Assembly (NCBI GenBank): GCA_933228675.1 | Contig: OW121744.1 | Location: 59,780,928-59,844,927, forward strand | Direction of reading: 5' to 3' | DNA from: Stomorhina lunata | Lineage: Eukaryota > Arthropoda > Insecta > Diptera > Rhiniidae | DNA length: 64,000 bases | Part shown: piece after piece, positions 33,156 through 43,757 of the stretch | Layout of the letters: the number at the start of each line of letters is the position of its first letter | Numbering within the stretch: position 1 is the stretch's first letter | Notes under the pieces: generated by a model | The model's input: the letters and a program-made list of their open reading frames with translations, nothing else | What the model was told of the DNA's origin: nothing | Databases searched by the model: none | Program-made: the position numbers and the translations under genes

Positions 33156-35371
33156 CATATATATATACATACAATTATTGCTCGTTTAAGAATATAAGAT
33201 ATATATATATATTTAGTCCTTTAATTCCTGGTGGAATATAGGGCCTCCACAAATGTTTTCCATGTAAGTTTATCGGTGGTTATTACTTTCACCTCGTTAC
33301 ATGATACACCGAACTCCCTCAGTTCGTTCTCAGTTTGGTGTCTCCACGTGTTTGCCGGTCTACCAGACCTCCTGGAACCTTGAGGATTATATTCAATAAA
33401 TTGACGCTTTTCTCAATGTGTCTTCTAGTATAATTATTTGTAGCGGGTCTTGAAGACCATACGTTTTCATTAGAGATTGTGAAGGGCCAGAAAATTTTAA
33501 GTATCGTCTTAAGCACCGATTAAAAAAGCTTGCAAAGTGTTAATCTCGAGATATTCCAAGTCTCACAGCCACACAGGAGCACAGCTTTAACTTTGGTGTT
33601 AAAAACTTTTATTTTGGTGGCGTTCGAGATATTTTGAGATCTCCAGAGTTTAGTATGCCAAAACTTGCTTTGCTCTGTGTAACCTATTTTTAATGTCTTC
33701 TCTGCCGCCTCCACTTTTTGAGATAATACTCCCTAGGTAACAAAAAATTTCAACTTCATCAATTAATTGTCCAGCAAGATAAAATTTGGTGTCATTTAGT
33801 GAATTAATTCGCATTGACTTAGTTTTCTTGATGTTTATCTGAAGACCAGCTAGAGCAGCACGGGAGGCAAAGTTTTGGAGTTTGGATTGCATGCTTGAGA
33901 ATCGATGACAGAACAGACGCACGTCATCGGCGTAATCGATGACATCTAGTCTATCGTGAAGACCCCACGAGATACCATGTTGCCCAGTCATCGAATTACT
34001 CAACACAACATCAAGAACTATATTAAGTATCAGTGGGGATAACACACATCCCTGACGGACTCCAATCTTCACACTAATAAGTTTGCTGTGACAACCCTCA
34101 TGGAGAATACAGCAGAGAGCGTCATTGTAGAGCTCTTTGATGAGTCGTATGATCTGCTTGGGGACTCCTTTGCATCTTAAAGCTTCCCAAATAGCGCTGT
34201 GCTCTAAAGTGTGAAATGCACGTTTAGAATCAATAAACAATAGGTAAAGTGGAGATCGCCATTCAACCGATTGTTGCACAATAACCCTAAGGCTATTGAT
34301 GTGATCAGTACAGGATTTATTAAGTCTAAAGCCCGCTAGTTCCCGTCTAAGCTGTGGTTCGACCATAGACTCTATTTGACAGCGCAGAATATTGACCATG
34401 TTAAGAAGAGTGTTACTCTCGAGTTTGAACAGTCGTCAAAATTCCCTTTTTTAGGAATTTTTATAATTAGGTTTCTCTGAGGACGTTTGGCAGTCTTTCG
34501 TCCGACTAGTGTTTTATGATCAAAGGCTTTAAAAGGTTTGTGGATAGAGCTGTATTGGTTTTAAATAATTCAAGTGGAATTCCATTAGTACCTGTAGACT
34601 TCCCAGATCTTAGGCGTTAAAAAGCGGCAGTTATTTCTTGAGATGTTGGTTGTGATATGTCAAAATCGTTATTAGCGTTATAACTGTTGCGCACAGGATC
34701 GCAATCACATATTTTACAGAGTTCAGCCGGATTGAATTATAAGCCCTTTTGGTTTCAGAAAATATTCAGCTAGCTTTCTGACTCTTCCTGGTCCTGTTTG
34801 CCTACATATCATCCCTAAAGCTCCTCTATTCTAACAATATAAAATTTTATTCAAATATCTTTAACGGGCTTATTTCTGAAATAAGCACTGTGTGATCAAA
34901 TTTAAATTATTTAAAACTTATCATTTTACATTGAATTATGCTTCGAAATTAAACGTTTTTACCATTTTAGTTTTTAGAATTTTCTTTGCTGATGCCTTGT
35001 TGACCCAATTCCAAAATTTTGATTTAATTTTTCTTGTAGTTTGTGGAAGTGTAGTTACGGCCTTTTGCATTTAAAGTGACAATATGTATAGTGAAATTTT
35101 TTCCGCTAAGGTATTTCCATTTGTTGATACTTCCCAAAAATTATGAATAATTTTAATGTTGATTATCAATAATTTCTAGTCCATTAATAAGTTTACAATA
35201 TTAAATTTCTAGGTAATGCAAGGCTCTTACTCATATACTGGACCCGATGGTGTTGTCTACACCATCACCTATATTGCAGATGAAAATGGTTTCCGTGCTG
35301 AAGGTGCTCATATTCCAACACCACCACCAGTTGCTGCTCCCGGTGGACCCAGAGGCAGATTCTTCAAATAA
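27931..35371 (+). CDS. RR-1 cuticle protein (chitin-binding), three exons
   Basis: Exons 27931-28082, 28493-28571 and 35213-35371, with GTAAGT...CAG and GTAATT...TAG borders, join in frame to 129 residues. Residues 1-17 ([17 protein letters not shown]) are a signal peptide. Residues 46-112 form the extended Rebers-Riddiford domain, ending in the RR-1 signature Y93[19 protein letters not shown]112, then a Pro/Gly tail. Such proteins are secreted by epidermis and bind chitin in soft cuticle. Intron 1 is 410 bp, but intron 2 is 6.6 kb and filled with transposons (29416-34850), odd for this usually compact family. An acceptor-like TTTTTAG lies 10 bases before the ATG, so a 5' untranslated exon upstream is likely. 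Poly(A) signals (AATAAA) lie near 36011. The paralog group cannot be fixed. Confidence 0.93.
29416..30389. mobile_element. MITE with 34-bp terminal inverted repeats (in cuticle intron 2)
   Basis: The left end GGAGCAAAATCGCCGCATTC plus GATATCGATCGAAA corresponds to the complement of the right end (GGGGCCAAACCGTTTCATTC plus GATATCGATCGAAA): 34 bp with about seven mismatches. No obvious target duplication. Another MITE is nested inside. Confidence 0.65.
29525..30163. mobile_element. Nested MITE with iterated AAAGGGCCAATG motifs
   Basis: Left end GGTGCTAAAAGGGCCAATG, right end the complement of GGTGCTAAAATGGCCAATA. Variants of the end (GTGCTAAAAGAGCCCATG near 29697, AAAAGGCCAATGTG near 29773, AAAAGGGCCAATGT near 29925) recur inside in the same or opposite sense. 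No coding capacity. Confidence 0.7.
30402..30692 (+). mobile_element. tRNA-derived SINE in cuticle intron 2
   Basis: Full family structure: GAACCGCCGTGGTATAGCAG head, B box CAAGTTCGATCCC, TAGCCACTGGTTATTGAGTA, GCCGTTCGGAGCCGG, ATCGGATGCAGCTCATTATC, CCAATTGGAA and a short TA-rich tail. GTTGGTTACA at 30392-30401 and 30693-30702 is the target duplication. Confidence 0.88.
30760..31100 (-). pseudogene. LINE reverse-transcriptase scrap and a tRNA-like patch
   Basis: The minus frame at about 30880-30990 reads GILLEF...[22 protein letters not shown], the RT active-site block with YADD mutated to YAND. At 31065-31090 GGGTTCGAGCCC resembles a B box, from another decayed repeat. Both lie in the cuticle gene's second intron. 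Confidence 0.5.
31657..33095 (-). mobile_element. Helitron-like non-autonomous repeat, inverted copy
   Basis: Reverse-oriented counterpart of 7135-8515: it starts TTAGTACCTGGTTG, has the hairpin CCGAGC-CTT-GCTCGG, then the 115-130 bp tandem units with GGCGCCACCTGTCGG, and ends GATAGTCATTC followed by a (TA)n tract to 33190. Here the GACTATCTCG block occurs once, not five times. It lies in intron 2 of the cuticle gene. Confidence 0.6.
33200..34850 (-). pseudogene. LINE reverse transcriptase remnant in cuticle intron 2
   Basis: The longest frame (33650-34399) covers RT motifs: [54 protein letters not shown] and the active site [11 protein letters not shown], then [14 protein letters not shown]. 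The frame breaks at 33650-33714 and again before 33516 ([17 protein letters not shown]). The upstream part (34400-34700) is full of stops. The catalytic YADD is kept, but the protein is truncated. RTE/CR1-like by eye. Transcribed only as intron sequence if at all. Confidence 0.8.
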
Positions 35372-36060
35372 GTAAATTATAAAGAAACCCATATAGAAAA
35401 TAACAAAAAAATGTATAACCCCCAAGAAAAACCACAAGAAATTAGACAAACAAAAAACACTTTAAAGGGCAAATAGTTGGCAACTATACTAATATAAATC
35501 ATATGGCAACTCCAATAATTAAACAAATGCATACTTATCATTAAAATACACAGCAACAACAAATCCCAAATATAACATAACACACACACACACACAAATG
35601 TATTATAAACCAACATTTGTTAAATATTCTTATTGTAAATCATAGAGTTTTTTTGAAACCCCCAAAATGTTAAGATTTCTTTCCCCTTTTTAAACCTCAT
35701 AATTCCGGGGTGTTACCACCTTTTTCCATTTTCAAACTTTTACTTTAACCAAACGGCACCTTTTTCTTTTTCCTAACTTCACACCTACGAGTATCACAAC
35801 TTTTCGGGACAATTTAATTCTATCTAATTAATATCTATTATTTATTCTACCTTTACAAACTCTTCAATGCTTATTGTGATCAAGATATTCCCCTACATTT
35901 TCATTGTCCTATTTTTCAGTTCTATCTTTGCCTTTTTGTATATTTTATTCCATTTTATTTAAAAAACAAAAATTAAACTTAATTTAACAATTATTCTTTT
36001 GTTTTGTATAAATAAATAAATATTTCATTTGCTATTTTAGTTATTAAAAGACAATTTTGT
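35372..36060 (+). other. 3' untranslated region of the cuticle gene
   Basis: After the TAA at 35369-35371 the sequence is AT-rich without ORF. An (AC)n patch lies at 35580-35600 and overlapping AATAAA signals at 36010-36020. Confidence 0.5.
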
Positions 36061-36250
36061 TTGTATGTAATTTGTTAAATAAATGTATTATCTATTGTTT
36101 AAATTATTTGAAAAAACCAGCAAATATTGAAATAAGATTTTATAAGAAATTTGTTTTACTAAGTATGGCAACGACGCAACAAATAAATTGCGCAAAAAAA
36201 AACTTACAAAATATTGATCTTTTATTATAATTTCTCGAGCTCCATTATTT

Positions 36251-37745
36251 TCACTTTGATATTTTTGAAGGTGAAAAAATCTTAGGAAGATTACGTGGTA
36301 TACCCGAACCGCTTCGTTTTACTGGGGTTGATTTTCTGGGACTATTAGAACCGGCTGATCTAGAACTGATTCCTCCTGCCATTGATCTAGTACATTGATC
36401 ATTTCCACCTCCTTCTAACCTATACTGTTTTTTTGAACTTGACAGTCCAAGTTTGGCCATAGGAGTAGGTGGTGGTGATAAGCTTTTGATTCTAGGACTT
36501 TGACTTTTCCTTAACTTGGCCTCCATTTCATCATCATACTCAGCTCCTTCTTCAAACATGATCACAAGATGTAATTTTTGGCAATTGTTATCCAAAAACT
36601 TCATAGCCTTTTTCAGGGACTCAATTTTAAAATCCTCCTTTGTTTTGTTATACTGATCATAGAGTCTATACAATTTGCCCACTGTTGGTAGTTGACCAAT
36701 TACAGTAGAATCCATTAGTTCAAATTTAGTTTTGATATGGCAAGCAAAAACTTGAGCACCATCTGGCGGCAAAATATGTTCTTCTCTCGCCACCGGCTTT
36801 ATTTTAATATTTCTCAACTCTGTTTTAGCCAGATTTAAGCTATGCCTAGCTATAGCCTGCTTACGTTTATCGGAACTAAAAAATTCATCCAAAAAATTAA
36901 TCTGCGGTATCTTGACTTCATACTTATTGTAGGCAAATATCAAAACAACTAATAATGTACCCAGGGTCATAACACACATCAGAGAGTAGAATATATGCCA
37001 AAGCATACCATTTGAGGCAGATTCGGCTGCATAGCGTGGTGCTCTTTGGACATAATCGCTAACAATATCCAGCAATAATGTTTGACAGTCGTTTATAGTC
37101 AGACGCTGAGGATGAATGCTAATGGGTGTTTTTGGGGACGTAATTGCCGTAGTCCGATCCGGAAATATGAAATTTTTAACAGTTGTCCAAAAGTAAAATG
37201 ATGGTTCTGATACATTCCTTAATAAACCGGTGCAATGTTTAGTCGCCTGGCGAAACCATGAAACGCAAATTGTTCCCAGCTCTAGTTTAGGGTGTATGGC
37301 TTGGCAAAACTGTTCCATATAAGTGTTGGAATACTGAAAGAAGGGACGTTTACATTAATTAAAGTAAAATGTAATGTAATTAATAATTAATTAATGCAGA
37401 TGTTTGCCGAATTTCATCAAATTCTGTTGAGATTTGCTGGTTATATATTAAGAAGAAAAATAAATGAAAAATGGGTGCCCAAAGCAGGTACCCCAAGGAG
37501 TGAACGGATTTCAACCAAAATTAGATCATTAGATCTCTAGATCAACTATTATACGTGTGCCGAAATTACGTATTGTACATTCAGAAGAAACAATTTTTTT
37601 ACATTGTAATATAAATAACTCCCAAACCTTTGACCACACAAAAAGCTTGCGTTAGCACAAGTTAAGGGAATTTTTGTTCTTAATCCATTAAATAAACTAT
37701 TTATGAACTTACATGAGCTGCTAGCAATGAAGTTTCCTTAAACAT
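36251..37745 (-). CDS. Single-pass membrane protein of unknown function with SxIP motif
   Basis: Two exons, 37713-37745 and 36251-37333, joined by a 379-bp intron with GTAAGT donor and CTTTCAG acceptor, give 371 residues; the first 11 (MFKETSLLAAH) come from exon 1. One membrane segment (about 122-146, MLWHIFYSLMCVMTLGTLLV onwards) separates an N-terminal part without signal peptide from a basic C-terminal part. Residues after about 290 are rich in Ser, Pro and Lys and include SPPPTP and, at 354-357, SGIP within basic residues, which fits the SxIP motif that binds EB1 at microtubule plus ends. The TGA is followed by AATAAA (complement at 36221-36226) only 25 bases on. I do not recognise the family; the EB1 link is inference. 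Confidence 0.82.
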
Positions 37746-38564
37746 TTTATAAAACGTTTATTTTTTTAATAATTCAATAAATTTGAAACTTCGAATAAAA
37801 TAGTTTTTCACAATGACATTAGATGAAAATAGTCACAGACGTAGACTAAGTAGAAACAAAGGGAATACAATTCTTTTTTACAAAAACTTTTCTTTCACAC
37901 ATATGAGTTTTACTTGATCAGTTTTTGTTCAAATTCCTGTTGAACCTGAGTTCAATATAAGCTTTTTGTTTCTTTTAGATGAGCAAACGAACTCAATAAA
38001 ATTGTATTAAAATGCATATGAATTACATGTTATTCAACTTTAGTTTTTCTTGACTAGATGTCCCAAGTTCGATCCCTAGCTAGACCCACTTGAGTATTAA
38101 GCTATGTAAAACTTATCTAACTTCTCTCAAATGTAAATCTGTTTCAATGAGTTTAAATTTTAGAATGTCCCGTTTCACACAAATCAGGTTTACTTGATCA
38201 GTTTTTGTTTCAATTTCTTTTAAACCTGCATTCACGTTCACACACGAACATATTCTTCATCAGTTTTCATTTTATTTTCCTTAAATTTCATACAAATTCT
38301 CAAAATTTTCGTAAACTTGATAGTGCGGTCAGGTTTGGTCAATTTTAATTCTGTTAGTTTTTTGTCATACAAATTCAAGACTTGATAAGCCAAAGCTGAC
38401 TAATGTAAAAGTAGACAATGGAATGGTTATACAGAAAAAAGTGTTTATGTATTGTTGGTAGCAGCTTTCATCAGCCACCCTGTACATGGACCGTTTTAAG
38501 AAAAATAAAGTCAGTTGTGACAATAAATAATGAGTCTGTCAGCCAATAATGTCATGTCGACCGT
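37746..38564. repeat. Intergenic region with decayed SINE and direct repeat
   Basis: A damaged SINE of the tRNA family lies at 38050-38170 (CCCAAGTTCGATCCCTAGC, then GAGTATTAAGCTATGTAAAA). A block with TTTACTTGATCAGTTTTTGT occurs on both sides of it (37911 and 38188). GTAGCAGCTTTCATCAGCCAC near 38460 recurs near 30733. No gene. Confidence 0.5.
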
Positions 38565-39340
38565 CTTTATACCCTTCACCACCATAGGTGGAAATGTTTG
38601 TGCTGATGTATATAACGCATAGAAAAATATATCTTAGGCTTAGAATCATTTTCTGAGTCGATTTAGCTATGTCAGTCCGTCCGTCCGTTCGTCTGTATGG
38701 CTGAACCCCCATGTAAACATATGTAGCCAAAGTATAGGTCACAATTCTAAAGATAATTTGATGAAATTTGGCACAAATCATTTTTTTGATAATGGGACCA
38801 TCCATGGCTATTGAAATTTGTTAAAATCTGTCCATTATTTATGGTACCTCCCATAGGTCCCACTTCCTGGAATTGATATATTGGTCACAAATATCAATAT
38901 ATTTTCATGAAATTTTAAACAAATAATATTTATATAAACCTAAATCACTGTACTAAATTTTGTGGAAATCGGTCCACATTTGACCATAGCTCTCATATAA
39001 ACTCTTCTGTCAAGACTAAATGAGACAAAACTCACTAAAACGCTCGTAAATCTGAAGCTAATGAGAATTTTAAGTTTATTTTTTGCATACATTATTTTTG
39101 TAACAATTGTAATCAATTTGCCTAATTTCTAGATAATCGGTCCGCATTTGACCCTTGCTCTCATATAAGTCCAAATGACGGAAACAGCTTAAACATATAA
39201 AGTTTTGAGAAAATGTTTGTATGATGGCAAAATTCCGCAAATATTTGTCTTTATACTGGAAAAAGAACACCTTTGACCTTAGCGGTAAAGGGTATCGTAT
39301 GGTTGGGCTTGACCGACTATAGCACTTTCTTACTTCTTTG
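38565..39340 (+). mobile_element. INE-1/Helentron-like repeat H2, copy a
   Basis: Starts TATACCCTTCACCACCATAG, has GTCCGTCCGTCCGTTCGTCTG near 38672, modules with CATTTGACCATAGCTCTCAT, and ends with AAAGGGTATCGTATGG then CTTTCTTACTTCTT. Same architecture as H1, with different sequence. Partner copies are 44040-44822 and 47010-47143 (both minus). Confidence 0.65.
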
Positions 39341-39379
39341 GGATAAACAATGGTATAGTCAACTTTTAGTACCTTCAGA

Positions 39380-40405
39380 CTTCATTTGATTTCAACGACG
39401 AAATCAGCTCACAAGAAATGTTTATTAAAAAAAAAAATGGAGAAAAGTTGGACTTTGTGTGCGAGGGCGGCTTGGAAACTCCTTAGCCTAGCACAAAAAA
39501 CGTGGTACAAACAGAAAAAAGTTAAGTGTTTTGGAAACTTCCATCTCTGCTATAAACACATGTTAAATTTTGTTTCGGTCTGGTAACTCCTTCATATAGA
39601 AACAGGTGTTCACAAAAGACGCATCCGCCATTTTTTTACAATGGAAAAATTAGAAATACGTGGTGTCATTAAATATTTACATAAAACGTGGTCGTACGAG
39701 CATGGAAGATGAACCACGTAGTGGACGTCCAAAAACAGTAACAACAACATAAATTGTAGCCAAAGTGCATGATTTGGTATTAAATGATCGACGAATAAAA
39801 TTTCGTGAAATAGCTAATAACATGGGCATCTCAAATGATCGAGTCCATTTCATTTTGCATGAAGAACTACAGATGAAAAAGCTTTCTGCAAGATGGGTGC
39901 CGCATTTACTAACAGTCGACCAAAAACGCATGAGAATGAACATTTCTCAAGCTTGTTTGGATCGTTGTAAGCAAAATAAAATGGATTTTAAGCGTCGTTT
40001 CATAACTGTTGATAAGACATGGATCCACCACTATACTCCAGAGACAAAGGAACAATCCAAACAATGGACTAAAGCCGGAGGAAGTGACCCAAAAGCAATT
40101 CAATCGGCTGGTAAAGTTAGGGCAACGTTTTTTTGGGACTTCAAAGGTATTTTATCGATTGACTATCTGCACAAGGGTAAAACAATAAATTTAGAGTACT
40201 CTTGCAATCTTTTGGATCAATTAAATGTACAAATTCGAGAAAAACGTCCTGGCTTACAACACAAAAAAATAATTTTTCATCAAGATAACGCACCAGCGCA
40301 CAAGAGTGTTTTAACGATGGCTAAAATTAACGAATTGAAGTAAGAGTTGCTTGACCACCCACCTTATTCTCCTGATTTAGCTCCCAGTGACTTTTACCTG
40401 TTCTC
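39380..40405 (+). pseudogene. Broken DD34D mariner element and transposase
   Basis: A start near 39641 (MEKLEIRGVIKYLH) is followed by a deletion and shift (SMEDEPRSGRPKTVTTT then a stop), then the open part 39765-40343. Catalytic residues are visible: TVDKTWIHHYTPE, IIFHQDNAPAHKS and, after an in-frame TAA at 40341, SPDLAPSDFYLF. There are 34 residues between the last two Asp, the mariner DD34D pattern. The element is cut off right after that motif, so it lacks its 3' end. Dead by N-terminal deletion, stop and truncation. Confidence 0.85.
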
Positions 40406-40796
40406 GTATAGACTCTATAAAATTTTCAAATTCATTCACTCTGTGCTACAGACTCTATACTACAGATCGTACCTCTTTAAAAGTGTGTGTTATTTAAATA
40501 GACACGGTCTTATATACCTGCCCCTGTGTTTAAAATTCTTTTAGTTTTTAAAATTTTTATTCCAATTTACAGCCAAATTTCAATTACAGTTTTATATTTT
40601 TTTTTTTATTACCATACAGGACAAGTATAAAATTTGGTATAAGGACATATTTACATACAACTGAAGCAGTGATGGACAGCACAATAACAAATTATATGAA
40701 TGACAGCAACAGCTCCTATCATGTGAGATAGGAAAACAGAAATGGTGCCCTTCACTGATGTAAAGTAATCCCCTTCCAAAACAAATTTATAAACTT

Positions 40797-41081
40797 TTAA
40801 CCCCAATGGCCACCGCCATGATGACCACCGTGTCCTCCATATCCACCACCAGCGTGTCCTCCCCATCCACCACCACCATGTCCTCCCCATCCACCACCAC
40901 CGTGTCCACCCCATCCACCACTTCTATGGCCACCACCTCCCCATTGACGAACTATGCGAGCTGCATCATTTGAGTGAAGCTCTCCAGCATCAGCAACGTC
41001 TAATAAAGAATTTGGTTCTTCATCAGCCGTTATTGCTCCAATGAGGCCCAACAATCCTATTAGCAAAAGTAAAAGACGCAT
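40797..41081 (-). CDS. Secreted Gly/Trp/His-rich peptide precursor, paralog 1
   Basis: Single exon, 94 residues. The frame is open upstream, but the start MRLLLLLIGLLGLIGAITA matches those of the paralogs and gives a clean signal peptide (1-19). Residues 20-46 are an acidic pro-region with [11 protein letters not shown]...HSNDAARIVRQ, and an Arg at its end suggests processing. The rest is a Gly-rich mature part with GGWGGHGG units, His and Trp, no Cys. The same plan occurs at 48322-48630 and 55059-55379, making a dispersed family. A TATA-like CATATAAAAACC lies at 41162-41173. It could be an antimicrobial, metal-binding or cuticular peptide; sequence alone does not decide. No close named family is recognised. 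Confidence 0.85.
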   Translation of the reverse strand: MRLLLLLIGLLGLIGAITADEEPNSLLDVADAGELHSNDAARIVRQWGGGGHRSGGWGGHGGGGWGGHGGGGWGGHAGGGYGGHGGHHGGGHWG

Positions 41082-41174
41082 TTTTTGCTTAGTTTTTTTT
41101 TTTGATGTCCTCTTACTTTGAGTACCCAATTTTAACTGAATTTGTTGGGTGCAAAATTGGGGTTTTTATATGAA

Positions 41175-41552
41175 ATCTATTAAAAAATTCAATTGAAAAA
41201 TAATTTTTTGCGCGAATTTATTTGAGTTAAAGTCATTGATTTCAATTTGATGACGACAATTTCTATTGTTTAATGTAACATAACAACGTCGAAAACGTCA
41301 TTTTATTATTTTATTAAATTTACTTGCGGTTGAGTAGATGATGCTAATTACGCCTTAACAGTGAAATGAGATGTAAATAAAAAGGCAATAATTCTGTAAT
41401 TTTGATTGGGTATGTAGCCTATTTCAAAAAAAAAAAAAAAATAATGAAATGGAGAGACGCGTATTCTAGAAAATTGAGTTGTATAAGAGTCGTAACTTTA
41501 ACAAAAAGTTAGCAATCGTACTTTTCCCTGTAATACCGACCAAGAAAACCTA
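41175..41552. other. Upstream region of paralog 1
   Basis: No gene. A GGGGTTTTT run (41159-41167) overlaps the TATA region of the 40.8 kb gene. The rest is AT-rich. Confidence 0.4.
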
Positions 41553-43409
41553 CACTAAGAGAAAAATGTCGATCTGATTTCAAGAAAAAAAATCTACAAT
41601 ATAAGATTGCGAAATCTTGAATTTTCAATCTTGAAAATATAGCCAGTAAGATTTATATTCTTAAATTTAAGAATAAATTCTTAGTTATGAGAATACAATC
41701 TAAAAATAAAATGCAATTTGTTTGCTTTTAAGATTTTAATCTTATTATAAGATTTTAAATCTTAATTTTAGATCGTATTCTTTATTTTAAGATTGTGATC
41801 TTGATTTCAAGATTTTATTCTTATTTTAAAGATTGTAAGTTCTAATCTTAAGATCGTATTCTTGATTTTGTAGATTTGTGTGCTTGTTTTAGGGAAATTT
41901 CTCAGTATTTTGTCATAAATTGTAATCCGCCGATCAAAGTAGTTGCGAAAAAGTGAAAAACTAATTTTTTTGAGAAAAAATATAAATTTAATAAGAAATA
42001 TAAATGGAAAACCTTAATCCGAATGAAGTGATCCTTTTAAATATTCCAATAGAAGGCAATTTAGTTCCGGTGTGTGATGGGGAGTATGAAATGAACTGCC
42101 CTTCACAAGAAATTTCATGAGATTTCTTGGACGATGACGCGTTGCTGAAAAATCTTTTGAAAGAATTCGATCTGGAATGCGTTTTTCCGTACCTGCAGCG
42201 TAAGTTTTTCATCATATTTATAAATACATAAGTAAATTTCTTTATAAAAAATTATATTAATTTAATTTGTTTCAGGCTCAAATGTAACTTTTAGAAGTCT
42301 GCAGTATATGAAAGCAGTGAAAAATTATTTGTCTGGAAAAATAAACAGGTTTTAATATTTTATTTAGAAAGTAAATTAAACCACTAATAGTTTTGTCCTT
42401 TAGTTTGAAATTGATGAAGATACACTTTCGATGCCGTCGAAGGTAGGTCAGTGGCTACAAAAATGTCCAGATGTAACTTCCACTTCATCGTCTTCTGTAA
42501 ATGTGGAAGTTAACAAAAAAGTGTTTGAAAAGGTAAAAGTATTAGGTAATTACTTAATACATTTAAATGTGTACAAAACATAAAATATTTTCGTTTATTT
42601 ATATAGGATTTAGCTTCATTATTGAATGAATCAGTAAGTGGCAAAAACATCCTAGAATTGTATGCTTCACGCAAAGATTTAAACAATAACTATCGTGATG
42701 AGCTGATCCAGATTATAGTACATGAAATTCTAAAAAAGGATCTCACACTTCATCCTCACGATTTCCAAGATATATTGACAGAAATATGCACACTTTTTCC
42801 AACGGAAGATGAAGTCAAGGTATTTTTACGATAAAATTTTTTACTAACTACCTATAATCTAAACTAATTAAATCAAAATTTTCAAATATAGGAATACTAT
42901 TACATTCCTCGAAAGGGGAAAAAAATAATAAAAAATGTGTTTTATTTTATCACCAAATACGAATATTATAATAAGAAAAAACGTGCTTAAAATAAGATTT
43001 TCTGCTTGAAATCGAAACTTTTTCTGCTTGAAAGTAGAGTAAATGCGAAAAATCTTATTTTAAGAATAAAATCTTATTTTTCAAGATTGTTTGGAAGATC
43101 GCAATCTTGAAAAAGTTCTAAGAACAAGATCGATAATTAAGAATGCGTTCTTATTATTTAAGATTATGTTCTTATTAATTAAGAGTGCATTCTTAAAAAT
43201 TAAGAATTTAATCTTAATTAATAAGAACACATTCTTAGTTATCGATCCTGTGCTTAGTTTTTTTTTAAGATTGCGATCTTATAAAGAATCTTAAAAAAAT
43301 AAGATTTTATTCTCAAAATAAGATTTTTCGTATTTACTCTACTTTCAAGCAGAAAAAGTTTCGATTTCAAGCAGAAAATCTTATTATCAGCACGTTTTTT
43401 CCCTGAGTG
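41553..43409 (+). mobile_element. CACT-ended DNA element with AAGATT/AAGAAT arrays
   Basis: The left end CACTAAGAGAAAAATG and the complement of the right end, CACTCAGGGAAAAAACG, are inverted repeats, with TA on both sides (41551-41552, 43410-43411). Both subterminal regions (41580-41880 and 42980-43390) are dense arrays of AAGATT, AAGAAT and their complements in alternating orientation. The centre contains a broken five-exon gene (42004-42990). The ends and TA site match the small element 24683-25411. CACT ends with short target duplications suggest the CMC group, but no transposase was identified. Confidence 0.7.
42004..42990 (+). pseudogene. Five-exon gene carried by the CACT element, broken
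   Basis: Exons by splice signals: 42004-42199, 42276-42348, 42404-42532, 42607-42819, 42892-42990. They read MENLNPNEVILLNIPIEG, then DFLDDDALLKNLLKEF, RSLQYMKAVKNYL, a Ser-rich patch, ELYASRKDLNNNYRDELIQI, DLTLHPHDFQDILTEICTLF then PTEDE, and finally EYYYIPRKGK to the stop. An in-frame TGA at 42118-42120 and a phase mismatch between exons 2 and 3 break it. The FPTE...YY pattern with a preceding helical domain resembles proteins of unknown role found in many arthropod transposons. It may be the element's own accessory gene or a captured host gene. Confidence 0.6.
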
Positions 43410-43757
43410 TAGTAGCACATTTGAAACTGTTGGTATCAAACGAAAGCTACCAAGATGACACGCCTGAACAAATCAATGATTACGGCGTTATATATCCACC
43501 ACTAAACCTAAATAATGTTAGAATTGCAATAACTGGACTGAAAAATAACAAAGTTGCTGGCGCCGATGGTTTGCCAGCAGAGCTTTTTCAGGCCGAGGTG
43601 ATGAGTTGATAAGGCGTATGTTCCAACTTAAAGAAGTCATATGGTTAGAAGAATGTATGTCAGACGATTGGAATCTCAATGTTCTTTGTCCAGTAAGGGA
43701 GATAAAACCGTATGTGCCAATCCTCCTTTCAATTCCATATACAATTCTATCGCCCAT

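Noticed and set aside
40651..40914. Trp-rich ORF on the minus strand
   Set aside because: Another frame of the Gly-rich gene 40797-41081; no signal peptide and no paralog support.
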